From Massilia horti (GTDB taxonomy: Bacteria > Pseudomonadota > Gammaproteobacteria > Burkholderiales > Burkholderiaceae_D): a stretch of DNA of 44,170 bases. Positions 1 to 8,908 of this stretch are shown here, one piece after another. Numbering within the stretch: the stretch's first letter is position 1; every line of letters begins with the position of its first letter. Made by a program: the position numbers and the translations under genes. The notes under the pieces were generated by a model. It worked only from the letters and a program-made list of their open reading frames with translations. It was not told where the DNA came from and made no database searches. The stretch spans positions 1 to 44,170 of the forward strand of contig NZ_SPUM01000126.1 in the NCBI RefSeq assembly GCF_004614195.1. Direction: 5' to 3'.

Positions 1-123
1 CGCGGGGCCGCCGAGGACCTGTGCGCACGCGGTCACGGCATGCTGACTTGCGGCTGCGTCTTCACCACATTACGTTCGCGAACCGCGTGCGCACGGGTCC
101 TCGGCGGCCCCGCGCACCCTACG
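1..123. repeat. Dispersed inverted repeat, copy R1 (left end cut by window edge)
   Basis: Positions 1-32 and 83-114 are inverted copies of each other with a single mismatch, separated by about 50 bp that contains the family loop motif GCATGCTGACTTGCGGCTGC. The right end continues to GCGCACCCTAC at 112-122. The arm insert is of the GGGGCCGCCGAGGACC type. Related copies lie at 16580, 29965, 31668, 36558, 38939 and 43869. It lies between the window edge and the 3' end of the HDOD gene. Confidence 0.85.
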
Positions 124-157
124 CATGTTTACGCGCCGCGTGCCGATACGAAGGGCT

Positions 158-1363
158 TCAGGTCGTCACGCTCTGCGCCCACGCCAGCGCCGACAGGTGC
201 GCCTTGTTTACGTCCAGCGGGCTGATGCCCAGCGACAATGCCAGCGAGGCCACCAGGTTCGAGTTCAGCTCGCACGCTTCGGCCAGCGCCAGGTAAGGGC
301 CGTACATGCCTTCGCGCGTGAGCAGCGCGCGCACCACCTCTTCCGGCAGCTGGATCGTGTCCAGCACTTCCTGCATCGGCAGCCCGAGCAGGCGGTCGAG
401 CAGCGAGAACATGCCCGCCACAAACAGGTTTTCGCCCTCCCCGCGCGCGAGGAATTTTTGGCCGAGCAGCTCGGCCAGGCGGCCGCGCACCACCGCCGTT
501 TCCATCAGCACCGGCGAATAGCCGCTGGTGCTGGCGGTGGCGAGCAGCAGCGTCAGCCAGCGGTACAGCGGCGCATAGCCCAGCATGGCGATCGCCTGCC
601 GGATCGACTGGATTTCGCGTCCCGAGCCGAAACTGGCTGAGTTGATATAACGCAGCAGTTTGTAGGTCAGCGCCGGGTCGCGCTTGAGCACGCCCTCCAG
701 CTTGGGCACGTCCTCATTGTTCTGGACCATCCGCATCAGCTGCAGGATGATCTGTTGCGCCGGGTTCATGCCCGCCACCGGACTACCCGGGCGCGGCGTC
801 AGGTGCAGCTTGCCGACGAACGCGTCCAGGCCAAGCGCGGCGCAGGCGTCGAAATCGGCCCAGGTGGTCACGGGACGCCCGACCATGCGCACCGCCGAGT
901 TCTTGGCGGCAGCAAAGGCGCGCGCCTGCGCGGGCACATCGGCGCCGGTGAAGCGCACTTCGGCCCAGGATGCGACCGGGCTCAGGTTGCGGCTCAATAG
1001 ATTGAGGTCGGCGCCGCGGATCGAAATGCCCACGTTACCGGCGCGCAGCCCCTTGACCGCGGCGCGGATGTCGGCATCGGCCAGGTGGCGCACATTGAGC
1101 GACAGCACCGTGTGCTCGGCCGGCAGCGCATGCAGCGCGTCCAGCGACAGCATCGCGGGCACCGCGTCGAGGAACAGGATCTTGTCGCGCAGGAGCCAGC
1201 CTTGCTCCTCGTCGAGCACATGCTCGGCCACGAATCCGACCAGCGATTCGAGATCGGCGTCCGTGACCTGCCTGTCGTGCTGCTGCCAGGACAGTTCATA
1301 GCCCATCACCCGTTGCTGCGGACTGAGTAACGGTTCACGGACGATAAAGTTTGTTTGATGCAT
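158..1363 (-). CDS. EAL-like/HDOD domain signalling protein
   Basis: This 401-aa protein has the layout of YuxH/CdgJ-type regulators. The N-terminal half (about residues 1-190) is a degenerate EAL-like domain in which the usual EAL signature reads GYELSW, so c-di-GMP hydrolysis is unlikely. The C-terminal half, from about residue 200, is an HDOD domain (RDPALTYKLLRYINSASFG). The start is ATG at 1363; the reading frame is open further upstream, but that extension lacks family character and runs into cheZ. The gene begins 37 bp after the cheZ stop and is probably the last gene of the chemotaxis operon. Such proteins usually link second-messenger signalling to motility; that role is inferred here. 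The exact partner is unknown. Confidence 0.85.
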   Translation of the reverse strand: MHQTNFIVREPLLSPQQRVMGYELSWQQHDRQVTDADLESLVGFVAEHVLDEEQGWLLRDKILFLDAVPAMLSLDALHALPAEHTVLSLNVRHLADADIRAAVKGLRAGNVGISIRGADLNLLSRNLSPVASWAEVRFTGADVPAQARAFAAAKNSAVRMVGRPVTTWADFDACAALGLDAFVGKLHLTPRPGSPVAGMNPAQQIILQLMRMVQNNEDVPKLEGVLKRDPALTYKLLRYINSASFGSGREIQSIRQAIAMLGYAPLYRWLTLLLATASTSGYSPVLMETAVVRGRLAELLGQKFLARGEGENLFVAGMFSLLDRLLGLPMQEVLDTIQLPEEVVRALLTREGMYGPYLALAEACELNSNLVASLALSLGISPLDVNKAHLSALAWAQSVTT

Positions 1364-1400
1364 TATTGGCGTGGCTGCGAGGCGGGTGTTGCGATACTTC

Positions 1401-2033
1401 TCAGAAGCCGAGACTGTCGAGCAGGTCGTCGACCTGGCCCTGGTTGGCCACGACTTCGCTGTTTCCTTCTGGCTTGATTTGCGGGCCGTTGAGCAGGCCG
1501 TTGTCGAACTCGCGGCGGATCTCCGCCGGCGCAAAGTCGACCAGCACCTGCACCAGCTGCTGCTCCAGGTTCTGGGCGATGCCCGTGATCCGGCCGATCA
1601 CCTGGCCGGTCAGGTCCTGGAAGTCCTGCGCCAGCATGATGTCCATCAAATGGCCCTTGGTGGCGCTGGCCGCCTCGCGCGACTGGCCAAGCGCGCCGAC
1701 GGTGCGCTGCGCGAGCGCGCGCCAGGCATCGGGACCGCCTTGTCCGTCGAGCAGTGCCTGCCACTGGCCCGCCAGCTCGCCCGCCGCGGCGTCGATGCCG
1801 TCCTGCAGCGGATTGGCGGCGTCGGTGGCGTCGAGCACCCTCTTGGCCGCTTGTTCCGACAGGCGCGCCACGTAATCGAGGCGATCGCGCGCATCCGGGA
1901 TGTCGCTGGCCGCCTTTTCGATCAGCTTGTCCAGGCCCAGGCCGCGCAGGCTGTCATGCAGGGCGCGGGTCAGGTGGCCGATCCGGCCCAGCACCTCGTC
2001 ATGCCCGCTGGCTGGCGCAGTTGGCTCACCCAT
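1401..2033 (-). CDS. cheZ: CheZ, CheY-phosphate phosphatase
   Basis: CheZ speeds dephosphorylation of CheY~P and so ends the motor-switching signal. The 210-aa product has the family signature DFQDLTGQVIGRI, with the catalytic pair Asp140 and Gln144 (equivalent to E. coli D143/Q147). It ends in the CheY-binding tail VDDLLDSLGF. The start is placed at ATG 2033, one base after the cheY stop. An in-frame GTG at 2042 overlapping cheY by 8 bp would add three residues. It lies between cheY (upstream) and the HDOD gene, in the same orientation as the whole che operon. Identification is secure; only the start is uncertain. Confidence 0.93.
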   Translation of the reverse strand: MGEPTAPASGHDEVLGRIGHLTRALHDSLRGLGLDKLIEKAASDIPDARDRLDYVARLSEQAAKRVLDATDAANPLQDGIDAAAGELAGQWQALLDGQGGPDAWRALAQRTVGALGQSREAASATKGHLMDIMLAQDFQDLTGQVIGRITGIAQNLEQQLVQVLVDFAPAEIRREFDNGLLNGPQIKPEGNSEVVANQGQVDDLLDSLGF

Positions 2034-2034
2034 G

Positions 2035-2433
2035 TCACGCACCGGCTTTTTCCATTTTCTCGAAAATCTTGTTCAGCTTTTCGTCCAGCGTCGCGGCCGT
2101 GAACGGCTTGACGACATAGCCGTTGGCGCCGGCTTGCGCTGCCGCAATGATGTTTTCTTTCTTTGCTTCCGCGGTCACCATCAGCACCGGCAGTTTGGCC
2201 AGCGCGGGATCGGCGCGAATGTTCTGCAACATGGTCAGGCCGTCCATGTTCGGCATGTTCCAGTCCGAGACGACGAAGTCGAACGATTCGCTGCGCAGCT
2301 TGGCCAGTGCCTGGACGCCGTCCTCTGCCTCGTCGACATTGGCGTAACCAAGTTCTTTCAACAAGTTCTTAACGATGCGGCGCATCGTCGAGAAATCGTC
2401 TACAACTAAAAAACGCAACTTTGGATCAGCCAT
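2035..2433 (-). CDS. cheY: CheY chemotaxis response regulator (first of two)
   Basis: A 132-aa single-domain receiver. Phosphorylated by CheA at Asp57 ([10 protein letters not shown]), it binds the flagellar switch. The acidic pocket (VVDD near residues 10-13) and the lysine in VVKPF are present. It is translationally close to cheZ, whose ATG begins one base after this stop, as in enteric cheY-cheZ. The [24 protein letters not shown] C-terminal region is the classic CheY form, so this copy is more likely than the one at 7915 to be the motor-binding CheY. The 122-bp gap upstream of it, to cheB, shows no recognised element. Confidence 0.93.
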   Translation of the reverse strand: MADPKLRFLVVDDFSTMRRIVKNLLKELGYANVDEAEDGVQALAKLRSESFDFVVSDWNMPNMDGLTMLQNIRADPALAKLPVLMVTAEAKKENIIAAAQAGANGYVVKPFTAATLDEKLNKIFEKMEKAGA

Positions 2434-2555
2434 GAAATACTCCGTTGATTCTCTTACTCTGGTTTAATGGTTTGAAATGGCAAACAAGCAGGCTTAAGCA
2501 TAGCATTTTTGTTGCTCTACGGCGATAAAACCGCGGGGAAATGACAGGACGCGGA

Positions 2556-3620
2556 TCAAACGCGCAACGCGCGGCCGCCATGCGCGGCCAGGTGCCCCAG
2601 CACCAGCCCGGGCAGCGCGGTCAATGGCGCGACCTCGTGCGCGGCGCCCAGCGCGATCGCCTCGCGCGGCATGCCGAACACCACGCACGACGCTTCGTCC
2701 TGGGCGAAGTTGTGTGCGCCCGCATTGCGCATCTCGAGCATGCCGGCGGCGCCGTCCTTGCCCATGCCGGTCAGGATCACCCCCACCGCGTTCTTGCCGG
2801 CCGCCTCGGCCGCCGAGCGGAACAGCACGTCGACCGACGGCCGGTGGCGGTTCACCGGCGGCGTCTGCTCGATCCGGGTCACGTAGTTGGCGCCCGAGCG
2901 CGCGAGCAGCAGGTGCGAATGGCCCGGCGCGATGTAGGCATGGCCGGGCAGCACCCGCTCGCCGCCCACCGCTTCCGACACGCTGATCTTGCACAGCGAA
3001 TCGAGGCGCCGCGCGAACGAACTGGTGAAGCCTTCCGGCATATGCTGGGCGATCAGAATGCCCGGGCAGTCCGACGGCATCTGCATCAAAAATTCGCGGA
3101 TCGCCTCGGTGCCGCCGGTCGAGGCGCCGATGATGATCAGCTTTTCCGACGAGGTGAGCGGGCTCCTCAAAGCCGGCAGCACCGGCGCCTGCGGACCCTG
3201 GTGCACGCTGCGCGGCCTGATGCGGGCGCGGCTGGCGGCGCGGATCTTGTCGGCGATTAGTTCGGCGTACTCGCGCATCCCGGTCTGGATCGACAGCTTC
3301 GGCTTGGTCACGAAGTCGACCGCGCCCAGTTCCAGCGCGCGCATCGTGATCTCCGAGCCGCGCTCGGTCAGCGAGGACACCATCAGCACCGGCATCGGGC
3401 GCAGGCGCATCAGCTTTTCCAGGAAGTCCAGGCCGTCCATCTTGGGCATCTCGACATCGAGCGTGAGCACATCGGGATTGGTCTTCTTGATAAGCTCCCG
3501 CGCCACCAGCGGGTCGGGCGCGACGCCGACCACCTCCATGTCCGGCTGCGAGTTCACGATCTCGCTCATCACACTGCGGATCAGGGCCGAATCGTCGACG
3601 ATCACTACCTTGATTGTCAT
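2556..3620 (-). CDS. cheB: CheB, chemoreceptor methylesterase/glutamine deamidase
   Basis: CheB removes methyl groups from chemoreceptor glutamates during adaptation. The 354-aa protein has an N-terminal receiver domain with phospho-acceptor Asp55 ([12 protein letters not shown]), a linker at about 130-155, and a C-terminal methylesterase domain. The catalytic triad reads Ser167 (GASTGG), His193 (AQHMPEGF) and Asp289 (GMGKDG). The length is typical. ATG 3620 follows cheD by 14 bp with AAAGGGA as a ribosome site. It works against CheR, encoded two genes upstream. Confidence 0.95.
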   Translation of the reverse strand: MTIKVVIVDDSALIRSVMSEIVNSQPDMEVVGVAPDPLVARELIKKTNPDVLTLDVEMPKMDGLDFLEKLMRLRPMPVLMVSSLTERGSEITMRALELGAVDFVTKPKLSIQTGMREYAELIADKIRAASRARIRPRSVHQGPQAPVLPALRSPLTSSEKLIIIGASTGGTEAIREFLMQMPSDCPGILIAQHMPEGFTSSFARRLDSLCKISVSEAVGGERVLPGHAYIAPGHSHLLLARSGANYVTRIEQTPPVNRHRPSVDVLFRSAAEAAGKNAVGVILTGMGKDGAAGMLEMRNAGAHNFAQDEASCVVFGMPREAIALGAAHEVAPLTALPGLVLGHLAAHGGRALRV

Positions 3621-3634
3621 GGTTTGTCCCTTTC

Positions 3635-4225
3635 CTAGAACAGGTCGATTTCGCCGCCCACCGGCTCGACCTTGAGACGCTTGGCGTAATCGAGCTCGCG
3701 CCGCGCCAGCGTATCGTTATGGGTTTGCATCAGCTTCTTGACCAGCACCTTGCCGGTGCGCGGGAAGAAGTACACCTTGCGCGGGTGGATGTCGTTCAGG
3801 TCCTCGGCCATCACCGGAATGCGCTCGGTCTTGAGGAAGCTGGTGACAAATTGCGCGTTGCGCTCGCCCACGTTCATCGCGGTAAAGCCGCGCAGCACCG
3901 CGCCGCCGCCGAACACCTTCGCTTCCAGGTGCTCGCGCCGCGCGCCGGACTTGAGCAGGTCGTTGATCAGCACTTCCATGGCGTAGGTCCCGTAGCGCAT
4001 CGAGGCCGACACCGGGCCCGAGTCGCCGCCATCGGGCAGCATGAAGTGGTTCATGCCGCCCAGGCCCGTGGTGCGGTCGCGGATGCAGGCCGACACGCAC
4101 GAGCCCAGCACGGTCACGATCAGCATGTCGCGCCCGGTGTAGTAGTACTCGCCCGGCAGGATCTTCGCCGCGTCGCAATCGAAAGTGCGGTCGTAGTAGA
4201 CGTTGGTGGCGAAGTGGCTATTCAT
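3635..4225 (-). CDS. cheD: CheD, chemoreceptor glutamine deamidase
   Basis: CheD deamidates receptor glutamines to methylatable glutamates. The 196-aa protein shows the family catalytic motif: Cys43 in [11 protein letters not shown] and His60 in GGMNHFMLP. The order cheR-cheD-cheB is common in betaproteobacteria and places the receptor-modifying enzymes together. ATG 4225 lies 27 bp after the cheR stop. No unusual residues were seen. Confidence 0.94.
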   Translation of the reverse strand: MNSHFATNVYYDRTFDCDAAKILPGEYYYTGRDMLIVTVLGSCVSACIRDRTTGLGGMNHFMLPDGGDSGPVSASMRYGTYAMEVLINDLLKSGARREHLEAKVFGGGAVLRGFTAMNVGERNAQFVTSFLKTERIPVMAEDLNDIHPRKVYFFPRTGKVLVKKLMQTHNDTLARRELDYAKRLKVEPVGGEIDLF

Positions 4226-4252
4226 AATTCATGGTCGCTTTCGTGAAAACGG

Positions 4253-5107
4253 CTAGCCGGCCCGGTCATCGAGCTGGTAAACCGTCTTGCCGCGCAGGCG
4301 CAGCGCGTCCGACACGTACAGGAAGTTTTCGGAGTGGCCGGCGAACAGCAGCGCGTGCGGCTTCATCAGGGGCACGAAGCGCGACAGGATCTTGCGCTGG
4401 GTCGGCTTGTCGAAATAGATCATCACGTTGCGGCAGAAGATCGCGTCGAACGGCCCCTTGATCTGCCAACCGTCCTCCAGCAGGTTCAGCTGGCGGAAGG
4501 TGACGAGCTGGCGCAGCTCCTGGCGCACCCGCACCATGCCCTGGTTGGCGCCTTTGCCACGCAAGAAAAAGCGCTTCAGGCGCTCCGGCTCGAGCTTGTC
4601 GACCCGCTCGATCGGATAGACGCCTTCGCTGGCGGTGGCCAGCACGTTGGTGTCGATGTCGGTGGCGAATATCTGCACCGGCGGAGTCAAGGTGCCGAAC
4701 GCCTCGCACATGGTCATGGCGATCGAATACGGCTCTTCGCCCGTGGAGCTGGCCGAGCACCAGATCGACAGCTGCCCGCCTTCGCGCTGGCGCACCGCCA
4801 GGGCGTGGTCGGCCAGCAGCGGGAAGTGGTGCGCCTCGCGAAAGAACGACGTCAGGTTGGTGGTGAGCGCGTTGGTGAACGCCTCCCATTCATCCTGCAT
4901 ATGGCCGGCCTCGAGGCTGTCGAGGTAGCTGGTGAAGGCCGCAATACCGGTGGCGCGCAGGCGCCGCGCCAGGCGGCTGTAGACCATCTCCTGCTTGCTG
5001 TCGGCGAGCGAAATGCCCGCACGCTTGTGGATGAGCGAACGCACGCGCTCAAAGTCGCTGCGCGTGAACTCGAATTCCTTGACCGTTTCCTGTTTTTGCT
5101 GCGGCAC
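4253..5107 (-). CDS. cheR: CheR, chemoreceptor methyltransferase
   Basis: CheR transfers methyl groups from S-adenosylmethionine to receptor glutamates. The 284-aa protein has an N-terminal all-helical CheR_N domain (about residues 10-65) and a C-terminal SAM-binding domain with the motif WCSASSTGEEPYSIAM and the later ATDIDTNVL segment. The start is GTG at 5107, because no ATG lies nearby in frame; AGGG stands five bases upstream. It sits between cheW and cheD. No C-terminal pentapeptide-binding insertion was specifically checked. Confidence 0.94.
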   Translation of the reverse strand: MPQQKQETVKEFEFTRSDFERVRSLIHKRAGISLADSKQEMVYSRLARRLRATGIAAFTSYLDSLEAGHMQDEWEAFTNALTTNLTSFFREAHHFPLLADHALAVRQREGGQLSIWCSASSTGEEPYSIAMTMCEAFGTLTPPVQIFATDIDTNVLATASEGVYPIERVDKLEPERLKRFFLRGKGANQGMVRVRQELRQLVTFRQLNLLEDGWQIKGPFDAIFCRNVMIYFDKPTQRKILSRFVPLMKPHALLFAGHSENFLYVSDALRLRGKTVYQLDDRAG

Positions 5108-5183
5108 GTTGCCCTACTTTCGTCTTCCTGTTCGGAGCGCGCGGCACTGGCCGCGATCCCCGCTGCTCGTGCCTACTACCTGC

Positions 5184-5678
5184 TTACGCCGCGATCTTGT
5201 CGATCAGGCCCATTTCGCTGGACGACATCAGCTTGTCGATGTCGATCAGGATCAGCATGCGCTCGTCGACCGTACCCAGGCCCATCAGGTATTCGGTGTT
5301 GAACGCGGTGCCCATCTCCGGCGCCGGCTTGACCTGGTCCGGCGTCAGGGTGGTCACGTCCGATACGCTGTCGACCACCATGCCCATGATGCGTCCGCCG
5401 ATGTTCAGGATGATCACCACCGTGAACTGGTCATAGGTCGGGGTGCCCAGGTTGAACTTGATGCGCATGTCCACCACCGGAATGATGATACCGCGCAGGT
5501 TGATTACGCCTTTGATGAATTCGGGGGCATTGGCGATACGGGTGACAGCTTCGTAGCCGCGGATCTCCTGCACCTTCAGGATGTCGATGCCGTATTCCTC
5601 GGAGCCCAGGGTAAAGGCCAGGAATTCGCTGCCCGCGCCATCGCGCGCGTCGGGCTTGGTGGTGGGTTGAGTGGACAT
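5184..5678 (-). CDS. cheW: CheW, chemotaxis coupling protein
   Basis: CheW couples chemoreceptors to the CheA kinase in the signalling array. The 164-aa product consists of a single CheW domain with recognisable segments [36 protein letters not shown] and [10 protein letters not shown]. The N-terminal ~15 residues are polar and variable. ATG 5678 lies 31 bp after cheA. A second, diverged cheW occurs at 37198, outside the operon. Confidence 0.95.
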   Translation of the reverse strand: MSTQPTTKPDARDGAGSEFLAFTLGSEEYGIDILKVQEIRGYEAVTRIANAPEFIKGVINLRGIIIPVVDMRIKFNLGTPTYDQFTVVIILNIGGRIMGMVVDSVSDVTTLTPDQVKPAPEMGTAFNTEYLMGLGTVDERMLILIDIDKLMSSSEMGLIDKIAA

Positions 5679-5709
5679 TCTTCAGTTCCTTTTGTTGATG
5701 TCAAACGAT

Positions 5710-7881
5710 TCATAAGACGACGGCGTCGTCGGCGAGTTGGCGCGAGGAGCGCAACAGCGCCGCCACGTCCAGGATCAGGGCGACGCCGCCGTCGCCGAGG
5801 ATGGTGGCACCCGAAATGCCTGCCACCTTACGGTAATTCGCTTCCAGGTTCTTGACCACGACCTGCTGCTGCCCGACCAGTTCATCCACAAACAGCGCCG
5901 CCTTGCGGCCCTCGGTTTCGAGGATCACGACGATCGCGTCGACCGGGTCGGTGAAGCGCGGCTCGATGTCGAACAGCTGGTGCAGCGGGATCAGGGGCAG
6001 GTATTCGCCGCGCACCTTGATCACGCGCCCGCGCCCGGAGATGTCCTTGATGTCGTCGCGCGCCGGCTGCAGCGACTCGACGACAAAGCCGAGCGGAAGG
6101 ATGTAGATCTCGTCGCCGCAGCGGATCGACATGCCGTCCAGGATCGCCAGCGTGAGCGGCAGCGAGATCGAGATCGTGGTGCCGAAGCCCTTGGCCGAAC
6201 GGATATCGACCGAGCCGCCCATCGCGGCGATGTTACGCTTGACCACGTCCATCCCGACTCCGCGCCCGGAGACGTCGGTGACGGTGTCCGCGGTCGAAAA
6301 GCCGGGAGCGAAGATCAGCTGCCAGACCTCGGCGTCGGTCATGTTCTCGTGCACCTGCAGGCCGTTCTGCTTTGCCTTGGCCAGGATCTTTTCGCGATTC
6401 AGGCCACCGCCGTCGTCGGCCACCTCGATCACGATGTTGCCGCCCTGGTGGCCGGCCGACAGGAACAGGCGCCCTGCTTCGGTCTTGCCGGCGGCGACGC
6501 GCGCGGCCGGCATCTCGATGCCGTGGTCGATGCTGTTGCGAACCAGGTGCGTGAGCGGGTCGACGATGCGCTCGATCAGGCCCTTGTCCAGCTCCGTCGC
6601 GGCGCCGTGCGTGATGAAGTCGACCTTCTTGCCCAGTTTCCCGGCCAGGTCGCGCACCATGCGCGGGAAGCGCGAGAACACGAAGTCCATCGGCATCATC
6701 CGGATCGACATCACCGCCTCCTGCAGCTCGCGCGTGTTGCGCGTGAGCTGGCTGATCGATCCGAGCAGGCGCTCGTGCGCCATCGGGTCGAGCGTGCTGC
6801 TGCGCTGCTCGATCATGGCCTGGGTGATCACCAGTTCGCCGATCAGGTTGATCAGCTGGTCGACCTTCTCCACCGACACCCGGATGGACGACGATTCGGA
6901 GTGGGCGGCGTGCGCGGCGCTGGCCGCCTGCGCCTTGTCGTCCTTCCTGGCCGCCCTGGCGTCAGGCGTGGGGGCTTCGGTCAGCGCGGCGGCATTCGGG
7001 GCGGCGGGCGTGGCTGGCGCGATGCCGGCCGCGGCGCGAATCTGTTCGATCGGCTGGAAAAAGCCGTAGCCGCGTTCGTCGTCCGACTGTGCCTGCTGCG
7101 CGGCCGGCGTCTCGTCGAGCGGATCAAAGAAGCCGTAGCCCTGCTGGTTCTCGATGCGTGCGCGCTCAAGGGCCTCGATCGCCCGCTGTTCGGGGGTGAG
7201 CGCCGGCGCTTCGAATATCTTCAGGTCTTCCGGGTCGAGCACGAACGAGCAGATCGCGATCAGGTCGTCCAGGCTCTCGTGGGTGGTGATGATCAGGGCG
7301 CTGCGGCCGCCTTCGAGCGGAGTCACCTGGACCCGGCCCAACAGGCCAAGCTCGTCGACCAGCGCATTGATGTCGCGCGGTTCGAGGTGCGGCAGCTCGA
7401 TCTTGTAGCGGTGCGCGCCCTCCTCCGCATGGGCCTGCGCCTTCGGCTCGGCGTGCAGGAACGACGGCGCAACGCTGGGCGCGGCTGGCATGATGCCCTC
7501 GGCCAGGTCGTGCAGCACCATGCGCACGTTGGCAACAAGGTCCTGGTCGACGGCGGTGCCGATGCGGTGCCCGTCGAGCTGCATCTTGAGGATGTCCTTG
7601 GCCGCCAGGAACGCGTCCACGTGCGCGGCGGTGAGCGCCATTTCGCCCTTGCGGATGCGGTCAAGCAGCGATTCGAGCACGTGCGTGACTTCGCACATGT
7701 CGTTCAGGCCAAACGTCGAGGCGCCGCCCTTGATCGAGTGGGCGGTGCGGAACACTGCGTTCAGGTGCTCGGGATCAGGCGATGCGATATCGACGGCCAG
7801 CAGCAGTCGCTCCTTCTCGGCGAGGAGTTCTTCCGCCTCGTCAAAGAAGACCTGGTAGAACTGGCTGATGTCGATGGTCAT
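5710..7881 (-). CDS. cheA: CheA, chemotaxis sensor histidine kinase
   Basis: CheA autophosphorylates on receptor command and passes phosphate to CheY and CheB. The 723-aa protein has P1 (Hpt) with His48 in TAHSIKGGAS; a P2-like CheY-binding domain at about 159-223; a long Ala/Pro linker (about 225-330); P3 dimerisation from about 332; P4 kinase with N-box HLVRNSIDHG (446-455), DDGGG (489-493) and GRGVGMDVV (539-547); and P5, a CheW-like domain, from about 580 to the end. The linker carries two copies of GYGFFxP at about 248-254 and 271-277. It lies between cheY (7915) and cheW. Length and domains are complete. Confidence 0.96.
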   Translation of the reverse strand: MTIDISQFYQVFFDEAEELLAEKERLLLAVDIASPDPEHLNAVFRTAHSIKGGASTFGLNDMCEVTHVLESLLDRIRKGEMALTAAHVDAFLAAKDILKMQLDGHRIGTAVDQDLVANVRMVLHDLAEGIMPAAPSVAPSFLHAEPKAQAHAEEGAHRYKIELPHLEPRDINALVDELGLLGRVQVTPLEGGRSALIITTHESLDDLIAICSFVLDPEDLKIFEAPALTPEQRAIEALERARIENQQGYGFFDPLDETPAAQQAQSDDERGYGFFQPIEQIRAAAGIAPATPAAPNAAALTEAPTPDARAARKDDKAQAASAAHAAHSESSSIRVSVEKVDQLINLIGELVITQAMIEQRSSTLDPMAHERLLGSISQLTRNTRELQEAVMSIRMMPMDFVFSRFPRMVRDLAGKLGKKVDFITHGAATELDKGLIERIVDPLTHLVRNSIDHGIEMPAARVAAGKTEAGRLFLSAGHQGGNIVIEVADDGGGLNREKILAKAKQNGLQVHENMTDAEVWQLIFAPGFSTADTVTDVSGRGVGMDVVKRNIAAMGGSVDIRSAKGFGTTISISLPLTLAILDGMSIRCGDEIYILPLGFVVESLQPARDDIKDISGRGRVIKVRGEYLPLIPLHQLFDIEPRFTDPVDAIVVILETEGRKAALFVDELVGQQQVVVKNLEANYRKVAGISGATILGDGGVALILDVAALLRSSRQLADDAVVL

Positions 7882-7914
7882 GATGTTGTCCTGTTACGCG
7901 GCACGCGGCACGCG

Positions 7915-8280
7915 TCAGCCGATGACTTTCTTGACCACCTCGATCAGGCGCTGCGGATCGAACGGCTTGACCAGCCAGCCGTTGGCGCCGGCGGCGCGGC
8001 CCTTGGCCTTCATCTCGTCCGAGGACTCGGTGGTCAGCATCAGGATCGGCACCTTCTGGTAGGTCGGCAGGCCGCGCAGCATCTTGATCAGCTGCAGGCC
8101 GTCCATGCGCGGCATGTTCTGGTCGGTCAGGACCAGGTCGACGGTCTGCTGTTTCGCCTTGTCGAGACCATCCTGGCCGTCCACCGCCTCCACCACGTTG
8201 TAGCCCGCAGCCTTCAGGCTGAAGGCCACCATCTGGCGCAGGGAACTGGAATCGTCGACTGCGAGAATTGTTTTTGCCAT
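7915..8280 (-). CDS. CheY-like response regulator (second of two)
   Basis: A 121-aa stand-alone receiver domain: acidic pocket at Asp9-Asp10 (AVDDSSSLRQM), phospho-acceptor Asp53 (LTDQNMPRMDG), and Lys in WLVKPF. It lies directly upstream of cheA, as in many two-cheY clusters, where this copy may act as a phosphate sink or array-adaptor regulator; that role is inferred. ATG 8280 was chosen because the receiver begins there and a CAGGAG ribosome site stands about seven bases upstream. The longer open frame to 8508 is only the antisense shadow of the preceding gene. Confidence 0.93.
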   Translation of the reverse strand: MAKTILAVDDSSSLRQMVAFSLKAAGYNVVEAVDGQDGLDKAKQQTVDLVLTDQNMPRMDGLQLIKMLRGLPTYQKVPILMLTTESSDEMKAKGRAAGANGWLVKPFDPQRLIEVVKKVIG

Positions 8281-8347
8281 CGTATGCTCCTGCTGTTTTA
8301 TCTCTGGAATATCGGTCCGGGTGTTGTCATTGTCTGGCGTCCAAGCG

Positions 8348-8896
8348 TCAGAACAGCTCGATGTCGCCGCTCTCAAGGTGACGCTGCTCGACCGACTTGC
8401 GCAGCACGCTGCGCAGCTCGAGCGACTTGATCGCCAGCGCCATGCTGACCTTGCCCAGGCGGTCGATGATCTCCTCGTTGCCCGATTCGAGCGTGATGTC
8501 GGCGCCATGTTCGTCCAGCGTGCACAGGAACTCGCGCAGGCCCGACACGCGCTTTAAGGTGCGGTCGATCAGCTGGCTGGTCATGTCCTGGAACTGCATG
8601 CTGGTGATGGCGGTGTTCACGTGCTGGCCGATCTCGCCCGACATGCCGGCCAGCTGGGCGCTGTCCTCCGCGCTCGGTACGCCGCCCGCGAGCAGGCGGT
8701 TGATCGCATCCTGGCGCGCGCCGACCACGCTATGGATCGCCATGAAGCTGCCCGTCAGCTTGTCGATCGCCTCCTCGAGCAGCAGCTCGGTCTGCAGCAG
8801 GTCGGTCTCGACCTCGGTCAGGTGCCGGCGCCCATGCGCCGACACGCCGGAGAGCAGGCGCTTGACATGCGATCCCAGAATTTTTTTTCTTTTCAT
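8348..8896 (-). CDS. CheZ-like protein, possible second CheY phosphatase
   Basis: A 182-aa, mostly helical, charged protein that is not a standard annotated family member by eye. It carries MQFQDMTSQLIDRT at residues 100-113, which keeps the CheZ catalytic pattern D-x3-Q (Asp104, Gln108; compare FQDLTGQVIGR in cheZ of this operon). It ends in an acidic-aromatic tail, SGDIELF, resembling the CheZ CheY-binding peptide. It sits between motB (12-bp gap) and the second cheY, 67 bp away, suggesting it could serve that regulator. The N-terminus (MKRKKILGSHVKR) is basic, with no signal peptide. The sequence motif is seen directly; phosphatase activity is inferred. Confidence 0.7.
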   Translation of the reverse strand: MKRKKILGSHVKRLLSGVSAHGRRHLTEVETDLLQTELLLEEAIDKLTGSFMAIHSVVGARQDAINRLLAGGVPSAEDSAQLAGMSGEIGQHVNTAITSMQFQDMTSQLIDRTLKRVSGLREFLCTLDEHGADITLESGNEEIIDRLGKVSMALAIKSLELRSVLRKSVEQRHLESGDIELF

Positions 8897-8908
8897 GAGA
8901 ATGCTCCT

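Noticed and set aside
5737..8430. An 897-codon open frame on the plus strand
   Set aside because: It lies antisense to cheA, cheY and neighbours; high GC leaves the opposite strand open, and the translation is His/Arg/Gln-rich with no domain.
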